Below are positions 1 through 6,271 of a DNA stretch of 6,389 nt, piece after piece (position 1 is the stretch's first letter; the number at the start of each line of letters is the position of its first letter). The DNA lies in NCBI GenBank assembly GCA_017529175.1, contig JAFXNX010000114.1, positions 1 to 6,389 on the forward strand. Reading direction: 5' to 3'. Both the position numbers and the translations under genes were made by a program. Below the pieces are notes generated by a model. That model was not told the origin of the DNA, made no database searches, and saw nothing but the letters and a program-made list of their open reading frames with translations. Origin of the DNA: Clostridia bacterium. Lineage in GTDB: Bacteria > Bacillota_A > Clostridia > Oscillospirales > CAG-272.

Positions 1-9
1 ACAGCATCT

Positions 10-83
10 TTTGTGTTACAGTATTCATGACGAGTGGGTGACCTGCCTTTCAGTTGGTGTCAGCAACTATACTGTATCACAGG
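10..83. repeat. Imperfect inverted repeat with nested hairpin, upstream of the sialidase-like gene
   Basis: Arms at 10-24 and 69-83 pair with one mismatch (16/77) and two G-U pairs near the open end. Inside them a 5-bp hairpin (52-56 with 64-68, 7-nt loop) stacks directly against the outer stem. There is no T-run after position 83, so it does not look like an intrinsic terminator. The rest of 1-169 contains no convincing gene on either strand. The structure could be the remains of an element that continues left of the window, or chance pairing in AT-rich DNA. Confidence 0.3.
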
Positions 84-169
84 TTCTCTCATTCGTCATC
101 TCTTTTTCCCTTATTGTCACACATCTATTGTAATCCTACAATTTCGACATATCCGCTGTGCAAATATTA

Positions 170-198
170 TTGACAGCGATCTGCCCCTATGATATACT
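170..198 (+). promoter_or_regulatory. Sigma-A/sigma-70-type promoter of the sialidase-like gene
   Basis: A perfect -35 box TTGACA (170-175) is followed by a 17-nt spacer and the -10 box TATACT (193-198). Transcription would begin near 205, giving a leader of about 23 nt before the ATG at 228. The -10 box lies inside what would be codons 2-4 of a reading frame starting at ATG 189, so that upstream ATG cannot be in this promoter's transcript. No convincing operator was seen beside it. Confidence 0.8.
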
Positions 199-227
199 TT
201 ACTATACAAATCGACTGTGAGGATCGT

Positions 228-1325
228 ATGGGTATAAAAGCAAAAATCCTTTCAAAAAAATGTTTCGGCGCGGGGCATTACGCCTTCTGCTATTCGAAGT
301 CTTCAGACGGAAGAGCGGCGATCCCGGTATGCTACTGGGACGGAAAATATCTTTTGATTTCTGACGATAACGGGAGGAGTTTTGAAAAGCGTCCTCTTCC
401 CGACAAGATGAAGAACGTCGCGTTTCACGAGATGTCGGACGGCTCCTTTCTCGCTATCGGCGAGAGCAACGCCGTACTGCGCGCGATATGGGACCTTGAC
501 GGAAAGATACCGTTCGCGCTTCCCGTATACCGCGCGAAGACGTTCGACGACGTACTGTCGGGGAAAGTTGAAACAGATATTTGTCTTGTCGACATTCCCT
601 CTCTTGCCTCGGGCTACGGGGACTCGAACAACCGCCATACGGGAGACGCGATAAGCTGGCTCGAGCTTTCAAACGGAGACATTCTCGTAATGATGTACGG
701 TCAGTTCAGGGAAGACACGACTCTGTGCCCGTATTTTAAGGAAAACGGCGGTTATGACTTCTATCTGTACAGGACGTGGGCGCTTGTCTCTCACGACGGC
801 GCAAAGAGCTTTGAATACCTCACCACTGTTGCCGACTGTCAGACTTATCCTATCGCAGACGTGAACGCGGAAGGATACTGCGAGGCGGAAGCGATTGAGG
901 TGTCGCCCGGTCATATCGTTTCGGTGATACGCACCGGCGGACACGAGGTCTACTCTCCTCTCTACTGTTCTCATTCATACGACTACGGAAAAACGTGGAG
1001 CGCGCCTTATGAGATATGCGCGTGGGGCGTTCTTCCGAGACTTCTGCGGATGAGCGACGGAACGCTCGTTTGCGCCTCGGGTCACGTACACACCATGCTT
1101 CTCTTTTCGGAGGACGACGGCGCGACGTGGAGTGAGCCGTACATCGTCGACGAGTGCAACGGAAAATGGGACCGCTCTCCGTCAGGCTACACTTCGGTCA
1201 TGGAATGTGAGAATGGGGTCATATCGCTCGTTTACGACGACCCGAAGGAAGGGATCGCCGAAGGACGCGAGCCCGGAAAGGTGCGTCAGGTATATCAGGC
1301 TTTGATCAAAATCGAAAAAGAATAA
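228..1325 (+). CDS. Sialidase-like (BNR/Asp-box) beta-propeller glycosidase, cytoplasmic
   Basis: This is a 365-residue protein of the sialidase superfamily, whose members remove terminal sialic acid from glycans. Four Asp-box motifs (S-x-D-x-G-x-T-W type) are visible: SDDNGRSF (residues 45-52), SHDGAKSF (188-195), SYDYGKTW (250-257) and SEDDGATW (294-301). They are spaced as in a multi-bladed propeller. Candidate active-site residues are the Glu pair 219/221, R235 in VIRTGG, and Y321 in SGYTSV followed by ENGVISLVYDD, which resembles the nucleophile-Tyr strand of GH33 enzymes. A canonical FRIP motif is absent; RAAIP near residue 30 is only a loose equivalent, so true sialidase activity is uncertain. 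There is no signal peptide or membrane segment. The start at 228 is chosen because GAGGA (219-223) sits 4 nt upstream and a consensus promoter overlaps the earlier in-frame ATG at 189. The gene converges with the GH20 gene. Confidence 0.8.
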   Translation: MGIKAKILSKKCFGAGHYAFCYSKSSDGRAAIPVCYWDGKYLLISDDNGRSFEKRPLPDKMKNVAFHEMSDGSFLAIGESNAVLRAIWDLDGKIPFALPVYRAKTFDDVLSGKVETDICLVDIPSLASGYGDSNNRHTGDAISWLELSNGDILVMMYGQFREDTTLCPYFKENGGYDFYLYRTWALVSHDGAKSFEYLTTVADCQTYPIADVNAEGYCEAEAIEVSPGHIVSVIRTGGHEVYSPLYCSHSYDYGKTWSAPYEICAWGVLPRLLRMSDGTLVCASGHVHTMLLFSEDDGATWSEPYIVDECNGKWDRSPSGYTSVMECENGVISLVYDDPKEGIAEGREPGKVRQVYQALIKIEKE

Positions 1326-1329
1326 TTAT

Positions 1330-1375
1330 TACGGCGCGGACCGACCGGTCCGCGCCGTATTTTTATTTTATTTTC
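1330..1375. terminator. Intrinsic terminator between convergent genes, probably bidirectional
   Basis: A perfect, GC-rich 13-bp stem (1330-1342 with 1347-1359) closes a 4-nt loop. On the plus strand it is followed by TTTTTATTTTATTTT, an excellent U-tract for ending the sialidase-like transcript. On the minus strand the hairpin begins 3 nt past the GH20 stop codon and is followed by TAATAATTATTC, a weaker U-rich tail. It therefore probably ends both transcripts. The plus-strand U-tract overlaps the last codons of the GH20 gene. Confidence 0.9.
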
Positions 1376-3156
1376 GTTATCTGCTTTACAAAGTCCTGAA
1401 CTCTCCAGAGCTCTGACGGTTTGTCCTCGCGAAGCCATGCAGCGGAATACCTTTCGAGCCACTCGTTGAAGTCGGATTGAAGAGCGTCCGCGTTGGTATA
1501 TCCTTCGACTCCGTTGACGTAGAGCGCGAGGCGGTTCATCAGCGCCGTACCCTCCGCCGCGATCACAAGATCCGTTATCACACCGTCATCCCGCTTGAGA
1601 GCTTTAAGACGTCCCGCCTCTTTTTTACAAACGTCAATATTTGCTATCGCGTCCTTCGCGGTAAGACCCTCGCCGTAAGTCAGCTCGGTGTTTTTAGAAT
1701 TTATACAATTGTCGCTATGCCGCATAACGAATCTTGTCCAGTTTCCGCTTACTGCCGCCTTGCCGAGAGCGCGCAGAGTATCGACGACGTTGAATTCACG
1801 AACGTCATAGAGCAGAATGGACGCTGCCTTCTCAAACTCTTCGTCGATCGCGCCGTCAACGTTCCAACTCTTCTCCGCTCCGAACATAGTGCCGAAAAGA
1901 TTCCCGTTGAACGGGCAGACGTGCCCGAAATCTCCCCAGCTCGTATTGAGGATACCGAGAGCATTGTACTTCTTTGCATGCTTTGAAAAGCTCGTGATGT
2001 TCCCGACTGAAATATCTATATCCTCAATAAACGCGTCCCATGCGTCCGTCGCCGTACTGCAGACCTGACGGAAGCCGAGCTCGCTGAAGAATTTCGGGAT
2101 CCACTCGTTTACCTCTTTCCGGTAGCACCAGTTGACAACGACGGTATCGTCCGGAACGTGTTCTTTCGTGAGTTCCGGTCTTGCCATACACTCGTCGCCG
2201 CACATCATGACGGTCTTTCCGTGAGACTTGACGAGCGCGATCAGCTGATCGACGTGATGGAAGAACGCCTCTCCCTTGTCCCGTCCCTCGTTTCTGCCTT
2301 TACAAAGGTCGAGAGTTTCGTCACAGCAGATATTGAAATACTTCGATCTGAACAGTGGCATATACTGCTCTATCATACTTCCGATGACCTTTATCGTATC
2401 GGGGTTGTACACGTCGACCGTATGGTGCCACTGTCTCTCCATCCAGTAGTTCATCACGAGCTTATGATCCGAAAGCTCGGAAATATAATTGTATTTCTCG
2501 CTCTGGAGAAGAGTGAAAAGATGACCGAACGTGGAGAGCGTCGGGATAAGCTCGATAAAACGATCGTGACAGTATCGCTCAAGCTCCGATATCTCGCACG
2601 GCGTCAGCGCATCGTTCTCATTTCTCAGTCCCTCGTATTCTTTGAACAGGAAGGCGTCTTCCATATAGAGCTGGAGAGAGCTGATCTTGAAATATGAGAG
2701 GACATCGGCGATATGCTCAAGCTTTGCAAGAGTGTTGACTCTTCCGCGGCTGACGTCGTGATAAAATCCGCGAAACGCGAATTCCGGCTCGTCGTCGATC
2801 GCGCAGCACGGAAGCTTCTCCCCGTTCTCTTTGACTATCTGCCTCAGTGTCTGTATGCCGTAGAACGCTCCCGCGGCGCCGTCTGACGTCAGAGTGATCG
2901 TATCATTCTCGATCGTCAGCATATACGCTTCGGATGCGCCGTTTCCGCAGTCTATGACTATCGCGTTTCCCGCAGGCGCGCCGGCGGATACAACGATACG
3001 TTCGCCTGACGAATGCGACATTTCTTCTGCGAGGACCGTTGCCGCGGCGACCACTCTGCGGTCTGCGCAGTCGTTTACAAATATTCTCGCTCCTGCAAGA
3101 GAAAAAGTTCCGTCTTTTACTTCAAGTTTTTTCGGAGTAGGTATTATTCTGAGCAT
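1363..3156 (-). CDS. GH20 family beta-N-acetylhexosaminidase, cytoplasmic
   Basis: GH20 exo-enzymes release terminal beta-linked GlcNAc or GalNAc by substrate-assisted catalysis. The 597-residue protein has an N-terminal alpha/beta GH20b-type domain (about 1-120, beginning MLRIIPTPKK). A catalytic TIM barrel begins at RGFYHDVSRGR (129-139), where R129 is the usual sugar-binding Arg. The catalytic Asp-Glu pair is D279-E280 in NICCDET, the equivalent of the family's GGDE. Trp residues at 343, 373 and 407 (NTSWGDFGH) fit the aromatic substrate pocket. The C-terminal part from about 430 is helical and of unclear role. No signal peptide is present, as in intracellular GH20 enzymes, so it should act on imported oligosaccharides. 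AAGGAGAG is centred about 8 nt before the ATG. It is the second gene of an operon, 18 nt after the SDR stop. Family is certain; whether GlcNAc, GalNAc or lacto-N-biose is preferred cannot be told. Confidence 0.92.
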   Translation of the reverse strand: MLRIIPTPKKLEVKDGTFSLAGARIFVNDCADRRVVAAATVLAEEMSHSSGERIVVSAGAPAGNAIVIDCGNGASEAYMLTIENDTITLTSDGAAGAFYGIQTLRQIVKENGEKLPCCAIDDEPEFAFRGFYHDVSRGRVNTLAKLEHIADVLSYFKISSLQLYMEDAFLFKEYEGLRNENDALTPCEISELERYCHDRFIELIPTLSTFGHLFTLLQSEKYNYISELSDHKLVMNYWMERQWHHTVDVYNPDTIKVIGSMIEQYMPLFRSKYFNICCDETLDLCKGRNEGRDKGEAFFHHVDQLIALVKSHGKTVMMCGDECMARPELTKEHVPDDTVVVNWCYRKEVNEWIPKFFSELGFRQVCSTATDAWDAFIEDIDISVGNITSFSKHAKKYNALGILNTSWGDFGHVCPFNGNLFGTMFGAEKSWNVDGAIDEEFEKAASILLYDVREFNVVDTLRALGKAAVSGNWTRFVMRHSDNCINSKNTELTYGEGLTAKDAIANIDVCKKEAGRLKALKRDDGVITDLVIAAEGTALMNRLALYVNGVEGYTNADALQSDFNEWLERYSAAWLREDKPSELWRVQDFVKQITKIK

Positions 3157-3174
3157 ATTTCTCTCCTTTTCGTA

Positions 3175-3972
3175 TCAAGTACGAGTCTTCAGTATTCTTT
3201 TGATGATCCCCGTCTGTATCCTGTCGGGAAGTGCGTTCAACAGAAGAAGAAGGGGATTGCGGTTGATCTTGTAAACGAACTTCGGACGCTTTGACGACAG
3301 CGCGCGAAGCAAAAGTTTTGCGACCTTTTCGGGGGATACCTTTCTCGCTTCCACTCTGTCGACTATACTCTTGAATTTTTCCGCATTCACTGCGTAAAGC
3401 TCCGTTGCGCCCGTGAACTCGTCAAGTCTTCTTGTCGAAACGTCGAGAAGTCCCGTGTCGACAGCTCCCGGTCGAAGCTCTATAACGTGATACCCGAGAA
3501 GCTGAAGCTCCATACGGAGCGAATACGCGTATTTTGAGAGAGCCGATTTTGTTATAGCATAGATGCCTGTAAAAGGCAGAGGATCGAGGGGAGCGAGCTC
3601 GCTCGCGGTGATAACTATCCTGCCTTCCGGCTTTAAAAGCGGCAAAAACGTTTTGTTGACCCGGTAGGCGGCGAACAGATTGACGTTGAAAATTCGGATA
3701 AACTCCTCTTCTCCCATTTCGACGAGCGAGTCAAGGTCGTATATCCCTGCCATATTGATAATGCAGTCGAACTGTTTTCCCTGCGCCGCCAGGCGTTCGT
3801 AAGCGGACGATATGTCCTCCGCGCGGCATAGGTCGGCTTCAATAAAATCTATACCGGCGCCGTCCCGCGGGGGCTTTAGGTCAAGTCCGGTCACGCTGTA
3901 TCCGGATCTTGAAAGGAGCCGCGCCGCGGCGCCGCCCATACCTCCGGAGACTCCCGTTATCAAAGCGTTCAT
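3175..3972 (-). CDS. Classical short-chain dehydrogenase/reductase (SDR), substrate unknown
   Basis: This is an NAD(P)-dependent Rossmann-fold oxidoreductase of 265 residues. Motifs run in order: the glycine-rich cofactor loop TGVSGGMG (6-13), D31 at the end of the second strand (favouring NAD over NADP), NMAG (73-76), the catalytic Asn in NVN (N98), S124, and the Y138-x-x-x-K142 pair. RPGAVDTG (167-174) is the usual loop after the active site. The C-terminal tail (about 228-262) has a leucine run and basic ends, as in the hydroxysteroid or retinol dehydrogenase-like branch, and may contact membrane or a hydrophobic substrate. AAGGAG (3984-3989) lies 11 nt before ATG 3972 and 8 nt before an alternative GTG at 3975. 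An in-frame GTG at 3984 overlaps the last base of that ribosome binding site and is unlikely. It is the first gene of the operon with the GH20 gene. A link to glycan breakdown is not evident. Confidence 0.9.
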   Translation of the reverse strand: MNALITGVSGGMGGAAARLLSRSGYSVTGLDLKPPRDGAGIDFIEADLCRAEDISSAYERLAAQGKQFDCIINMAGIYDLDSLVEMGEEEFIRIFNVNLFAAYRVNKTFLPLLKPEGRIVITASELAPLDPLPFTGIYAITKSALSKYAYSLRMELQLLGYHVIELRPGAVDTGLLDVSTRRLDEFTGATELYAVNAEKFKSIVDRVEARKVSPEKVAKLLLRALSSKRPKFVYKINRNPLLLLLNALPDRIQTGIIKRILKTRT

Positions 3973-4005
3973 CACCTTTGACACTCCTTGTTTTTTATTC
4001 GTCTC

Positions 4006-4034
4006 ATTATAGCATAATCGTCAAGGTCAGTCAA
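4006..4034 (-). promoter_or_regulatory. Strong promoter of the SDR-GH20 operon
   Basis: Read on the minus strand, TTGACT (4034-4029) is separated by 17 nt from a perfect TATAAT (4011-4006). The TATAAT is preceded by TGC, giving an extended -10. The start of transcription would be near 3999, about 10 nt before the AAGGAG ribosome binding site. No other promoter-like pair was seen between the two genes, so both are probably transcribed from here. Confidence 0.85.
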
Positions 4035-4061
4035 TAATATAAGAATTTATAGTGATATAGC

Positions 4062-4090
4062 TTGCATTTTGACAAATAATTAATTATAAT
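4062..4090 (+). promoter_or_regulatory. Probable promoter of the TGS-kinase gene
   Basis: TTGCAT (4062-4067) lies 17 nt before a perfect TATAAT (4085-4090). The -35 box is weak (3 of 6), but the -10 box and spacing are ideal and the surroundings are AT-rich. Transcription would start near 4097, giving a leader of about 84 nt that contains the hairpin at 4118-4146. A perfect TTGACA at 4069-4074 is nearby but only 10 nt from this -10 box, so it cannot pair with it. Confidence 0.55.
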
Positions 4091-4117
4091 TAAAAAGGTT
4101 GATTAGGGCGTTGTATC

Positions 4118-4146
4118 AATATCCGTACGAAATGATCACGGATATT
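4118..4146 (+). repeat. 29-nt hairpin in the kinase leader, possible divergent copy of the downstream repeat
   Basis: A perfect 9-bp stem (4118-4126 with 4138-4146) closes an 11-nt loop in the 5' leader of the TGS-kinase gene. It starts with AATATCC, ends with GGATATT, contains CGAAA, and is 29 nt long. All of these also hold for the two hairpins at 5888-5916 and 6162-6190, although the middle differs. No T-run follows, so it is not a terminator. It could be an operator dyad, a leader element affecting mRNA stability, or a diverged member of the hairpin family. Confidence 0.5.
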
Positions 4147-4180
4147 ATAACGAATGACTGTCGCGGAATACGGAGCGAAA

Positions 4181-5872
4181 ATGAAACTTTACTACAAAAA
4201 CGAAGAACTTGCGAATACCGAGGGTGAGACGTTTCTCTCTTTGGCAAAAAAATATCAGAGCGGCTACGACGCTCCGATCATCCTCGCAAAAGTGAATCAA
4301 AAACTGATCGAGCTCAATAAAAACGTCGGCGCCGCCTGCACTTTTCCGACGAGCGACGGACGTTACGAGCTCACCTTCATAACGGCGAAGGATCCCGACG
4401 GATATAAGACTTACGAGCGCGGAGCGACGATGATGCTCCTTCGCGCGGTAACTCACGTTCTCGGGAAGCACATAAGATCGGTCAAGCTTGAGTATTCCAT
4501 CGGCGACGGACTCTATTTCAGCTTAAAGCCGAAAAGCGGCGACGCCGAAGAGCTTCTTACGGACGACGCCGTGGAAGAGATAGAGCAGACGATGAGACGA
4601 TACGTCGCAAACGACGAAAAATTTGAAAAATCCAAGATGCCGACGGATGAGCTGACGGAACTGTTCCGCCGCTTCGGAATGACGGATAAGGAAAGGCTCT
4701 TCCACTACCGCCGCACCTCCGTGACGAACGTCTACCGTCTCGGCAACTACTTCGACTATTACTACGGATATATGCCGCCGTCCGCGGGATATATCAATAT
4801 GTTCGACCTGAAGAAGCTCGACGGCGGTCTCTTCCTCACTCTTCCGCGCAAATCGCTGAAGCAGGAGACGTGGAGCGATACCATACCGATGAAGCTCTTC
4901 TCCACTATGAAGAAATCGAACGAGTGGGGCGCGAACATAGGAGTTGCAACGGTCGGCGCGCTGAACGACGCCATCGCGAGAGGCGAAGGATGCGATATCA
5001 TCCTCGCGTCCGAAGCGTATCAGGAGCATCTTATCGGTGAGATCGCGCGCAGTATAAAAGAAGAAGGGCGCCGTATCGTAATGATAGCGGGTCCCTCTTC
5101 ATCCGGAAAAACGTCGTTTTCACACCGTCTCTCCATCCAGCTCGGCAACGTAGGGCTCAAATCGCATCCTATCGCCGCCGACAACTATTACGTCGAGCGG
5201 ACGCTTACGCCGAAGGACGAGAACGGAGAATACGATTTTGAATGTCTCGAAGCGCTCAATATCGAGCTTTTCAACGAGCAGATGTGCGCGCTGCTGAAGG
5301 GCGAGGCGGCAGAACTGCCCACCTTCAATTTCAAGACGGGCATACCCGAGTTCAATACGGGCGCCACGCGCATCGGAAAGAACGAAGTCCTCGTCATAGA
5401 GGGCATCCACGGGCTCAACGACAAGATGTCATACGCGATAAAGCCCGAGGACAAATACAAGGTCTATATCAGCGCCGTGACCGCTCTCAATATCGACGAG
5501 CACAACCGCATACCGACGACCGACAACCGCGAAATACGGCGCATGGTGCGCGACGCGAGGACGCGCGGCTTTTCTGCGGAAAACACTCTCTCGCGCTGGC
5601 AATCCGTACGCCGCGGAGAGGAACGCCATATCTTCCCCTTCCAGGAATGCGCCGACGTTATGTTCAACTCTGCCTCCCTCTACGAGCTCGCGGTGCTCAA
5701 GACTTTCGCGGAGCCGCTTCTCTTCGCTATACCGAAGGATTCCGCGACGTATCCGGAAGCAAAACGTCTTCTCAAATTCCTCGAGTATTTTCTCGGACTC
5801 TCGTGCGAGGACGTTCCGAGAAACAGTCTGATAAGAGAATTTATCGGCGGCAGCATATTCCCCGTCGGTTAA
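4181..5872 (+). CDS. TGS and ThrRS-editing-like domains fused to a uridine kinase/phosphoribulokinase-family nucleoside kinase
   Basis: This 563-residue protein resembles the N-terminal half of threonyl-tRNA synthetase joined to a P-loop nucleoside kinase instead of the synthetase core. Residues about 1-70 are a TGS domain ending in ITAKD, as in ThrRS. Residues about 75-220 match the ThrRS N2/SAD editing domain (ATMMLLRAVTHVLG, then IGDGLYFSL, then FDYYYGYMPPSAG), but the HxxxH and C/H ligand positions are R80, M84, Y194 and M198. The kinase domain (about 285-530) has the Walker A GPSSSGKT (304-311), DNYY (334-337), EGIHGLN (407-413) and an Arg-rich lid segment (450-462). It presumably phosphorylates uridine or another nucleoside in the cytoplasm; the substrate is inferred from family only. 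The start at 4181 has GGAG 5 nt upstream (4172-4175) and fits the usual beginning of a TGS domain; the earlier ATG at 4154 has no ribosome binding site. The gene appears to be monocistronic. Confidence 0.9.
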   Translation: MKLYYKNEELANTEGETFLSLAKKYQSGYDAPIILAKVNQKLIELNKNVGAACTFPTSDGRYELTFITAKDPDGYKTYERGATMMLLRAVTHVLGKHIRSVKLEYSIGDGLYFSLKPKSGDAEELLTDDAVEEIEQTMRRYVANDEKFEKSKMPTDELTELFRRFGMTDKERLFHYRRTSVTNVYRLGNYFDYYYGYMPPSAGYINMFDLKKLDGGLFLTLPRKSLKQETWSDTIPMKLFSTMKKSNEWGANIGVATVGALNDAIARGEGCDIILASEAYQEHLIGEIARSIKEEGRRIVMIAGPSSSGKTSFSHRLSIQLGNVGLKSHPIAADNYYVERTLTPKDENGEYDFECLEALNIELFNEQMCALLKGEAAELPTFNFKTGIPEFNTGATRIGKNEVLVIEGIHGLNDKMSYAIKPEDKYKVYISAVTALNIDEHNRIPTTDNREIRRMVRDARTRGFSAENTLSRWQSVRRGEERHIFPFQECADVMFNSASLYELAVLKTFAEPLLFAIPKDSATYPEAKRLLKFLEYFLGLSCEDVPRNSLIREFIGGSIFPVG

Positions 5873-5886
5873 TATACCGGTATAAT

Positions 5887-5917
5887 AAATATCCACCCGC
5901 GAAACGGGTGGATATTT
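5887..5917 (+). repeat. Hairpin repeat copy 1, probable weak terminator of the kinase gene
   Basis: A perfect 13-bp stem (5887-5899 with 5905-5917) closes a CGAAA loop, starting 14 nt past the kinase stop codon. Only three T residues end the stem and CAG follows, so termination would be weak. The same 31-nt sequence with one change (C5896 versus T6170) recurs at 6161-6191 in the same orientation. Confidence 0.85.
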
Positions 5918-5945
5918 CAGACTGCAGACAAAGTCTGCAGTCTGA
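5917..5945 (+). repeat. Second perfect hairpin directly abutting repeat copy 1
   Basis: A perfect 13-bp stem (5917-5929 with 5933-5945) has an AAA loop, and its first base is the last base of the preceding hairpin. The arms contain the CTGCAG palindrome. No T-run follows. The head-to-tail arrangement of two perfect stems suggests an extragenic palindromic repeat unit rather than a simple terminator. Copy 2 of the first hairpin is not accompanied by this stem. Confidence 0.75.
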
Positions 5946-5950
5946 ACCAG

Positions 5951-6022
5951 AGTGAGAGAAACGCAGGTAGATTCGTCAATCTCGCCATCGTCGGCGTATA
6001 TGAATACGTCAGAGGGCGATAA
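5951..6022 (+). pseudogene. Possible 3' remnant of an unidentified gene
   Basis: After the hairpins the sequence becomes coding-like again. The frame from 5951 to the TAA at 6020-6022 encodes a tail ending FVNLAIVGVYEYVRGR, and an intrinsic terminator begins 16 nt after the stop. The frame stays open back to the kinase stop codon but contains no usable start, and upstream of 5946 it runs through the hairpin repeats. This would fit a gene end cut off when the repeats arrived. I do not recognise the family, and chance is not excluded. Confidence 0.25.
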
Positions 6023-6037
6023 CGGTGAAAGGCAATG

Positions 6038-6064
6038 ATGGCGGGCATTTTGCCCGCCATTTTT
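6038..6064 (+). terminator. Intrinsic terminator, GGCGGGCA stem
   Basis: A perfect 10-bp GC-rich stem (6038-6047 with 6051-6060) with a TTT loop is followed by TTTT on the plus strand. The upstream intact gene is the kinase, whose stop lies 165 nt earlier, so this may be its real terminator or that of the short coding-like remnant ending at 6022. On the minus strand no T-run follows the stem. Confidence 0.8.
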
Positions 6065-6076
6065 CGTCTGTTTACT

Positions 6077-6160
6077 TTATCTCTGTACTTCTGTTATGCT
6101 TCCTCCGCCCTTTTGGTTTCTCTTAATCATTGCCACTCTACCAAGTTTGTCTTCGCTCTG
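6077..6160 (-). pseudogene. Possible minus-strand gene tail converging on the terminator
   Basis: On the minus strand a frame from about 6160 to a TAA at 6079-6077 ends KRNQKGGGSITEVQR, a plausible protein C-terminus. An internal ATG at 6130 has no ribosome binding site. Going upstream, the frame runs straight into hairpin repeat copy 2. With the plus-strand remnant ending at 6022, two coding-like tails converge on the terminator at 6038-6064. I do not recognise it; chance remains possible. Confidence 0.2.
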
Positions 6161-6197
6161 AAATATCCATCCGCGAAACGGGTGGATATTTTTATTA
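6161..6197 (+). terminator. Hairpin repeat copy 2 with U-tract, functional-looking terminator
   Basis: The 31-nt hairpin (6161-6173 with 6179-6191, CGAAA loop) matches copy 1 except T6170, which forms a G-U pair and so keeps the stem. It runs into TTTTTATT, giving a better intrinsic terminator than copy 1. It lies just outside the probable left end of the insertion sequence and would shield it from transcription entering from the left. Confidence 0.75.
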
Positions 6198-6271
6198 TAT
6201 CGGTGAATTATACTATCAAGTGCAACAGGAAGGAAAAGAGAAACAAGAAAAAAAGAAGCAAAAAAAGAAGA

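Noticed and set aside
2..133. Open frame entering from the left edge, ending in a hydrophobic tail and TAA at 131-133
   Set aside because: Forty-three codons without a stop is expected by chance among six frames, the codon use is unlike the neighbouring genes, and the product is not recognisable.
171..184. Possible catabolite-control (cre-like) site overlapping the sialidase -35 box
   Set aside because: About three conserved positions are wrong and the symmetry is poor; not supportable without more evidence.
2158..2697. Plus-strand 179-codon frame
   Set aside because: Antisense shadow of the GH20 catalytic domain, without a ribosome binding site or recognisable motif.
4069..4090. TTGACA with TATAAT in the kinase leader region as a promoter pair
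   Set aside because: The spacer is only 10 nt; the same TATAAT pairs instead with TTGCAT at 17 nt.
5242..5955. Plus-strand 237-codon frame in another phase of the kinase gene
   Set aside because: Arg-rich, low-complexity translation of the kinase's codons in a shifted frame; the kinase motifs are in the other frame.
5887..6191. Short CRISPR array
   Set aside because: Only two repeats, 243 nt apart and fully palindromic, with no regular spacers; they are hairpin repeats.
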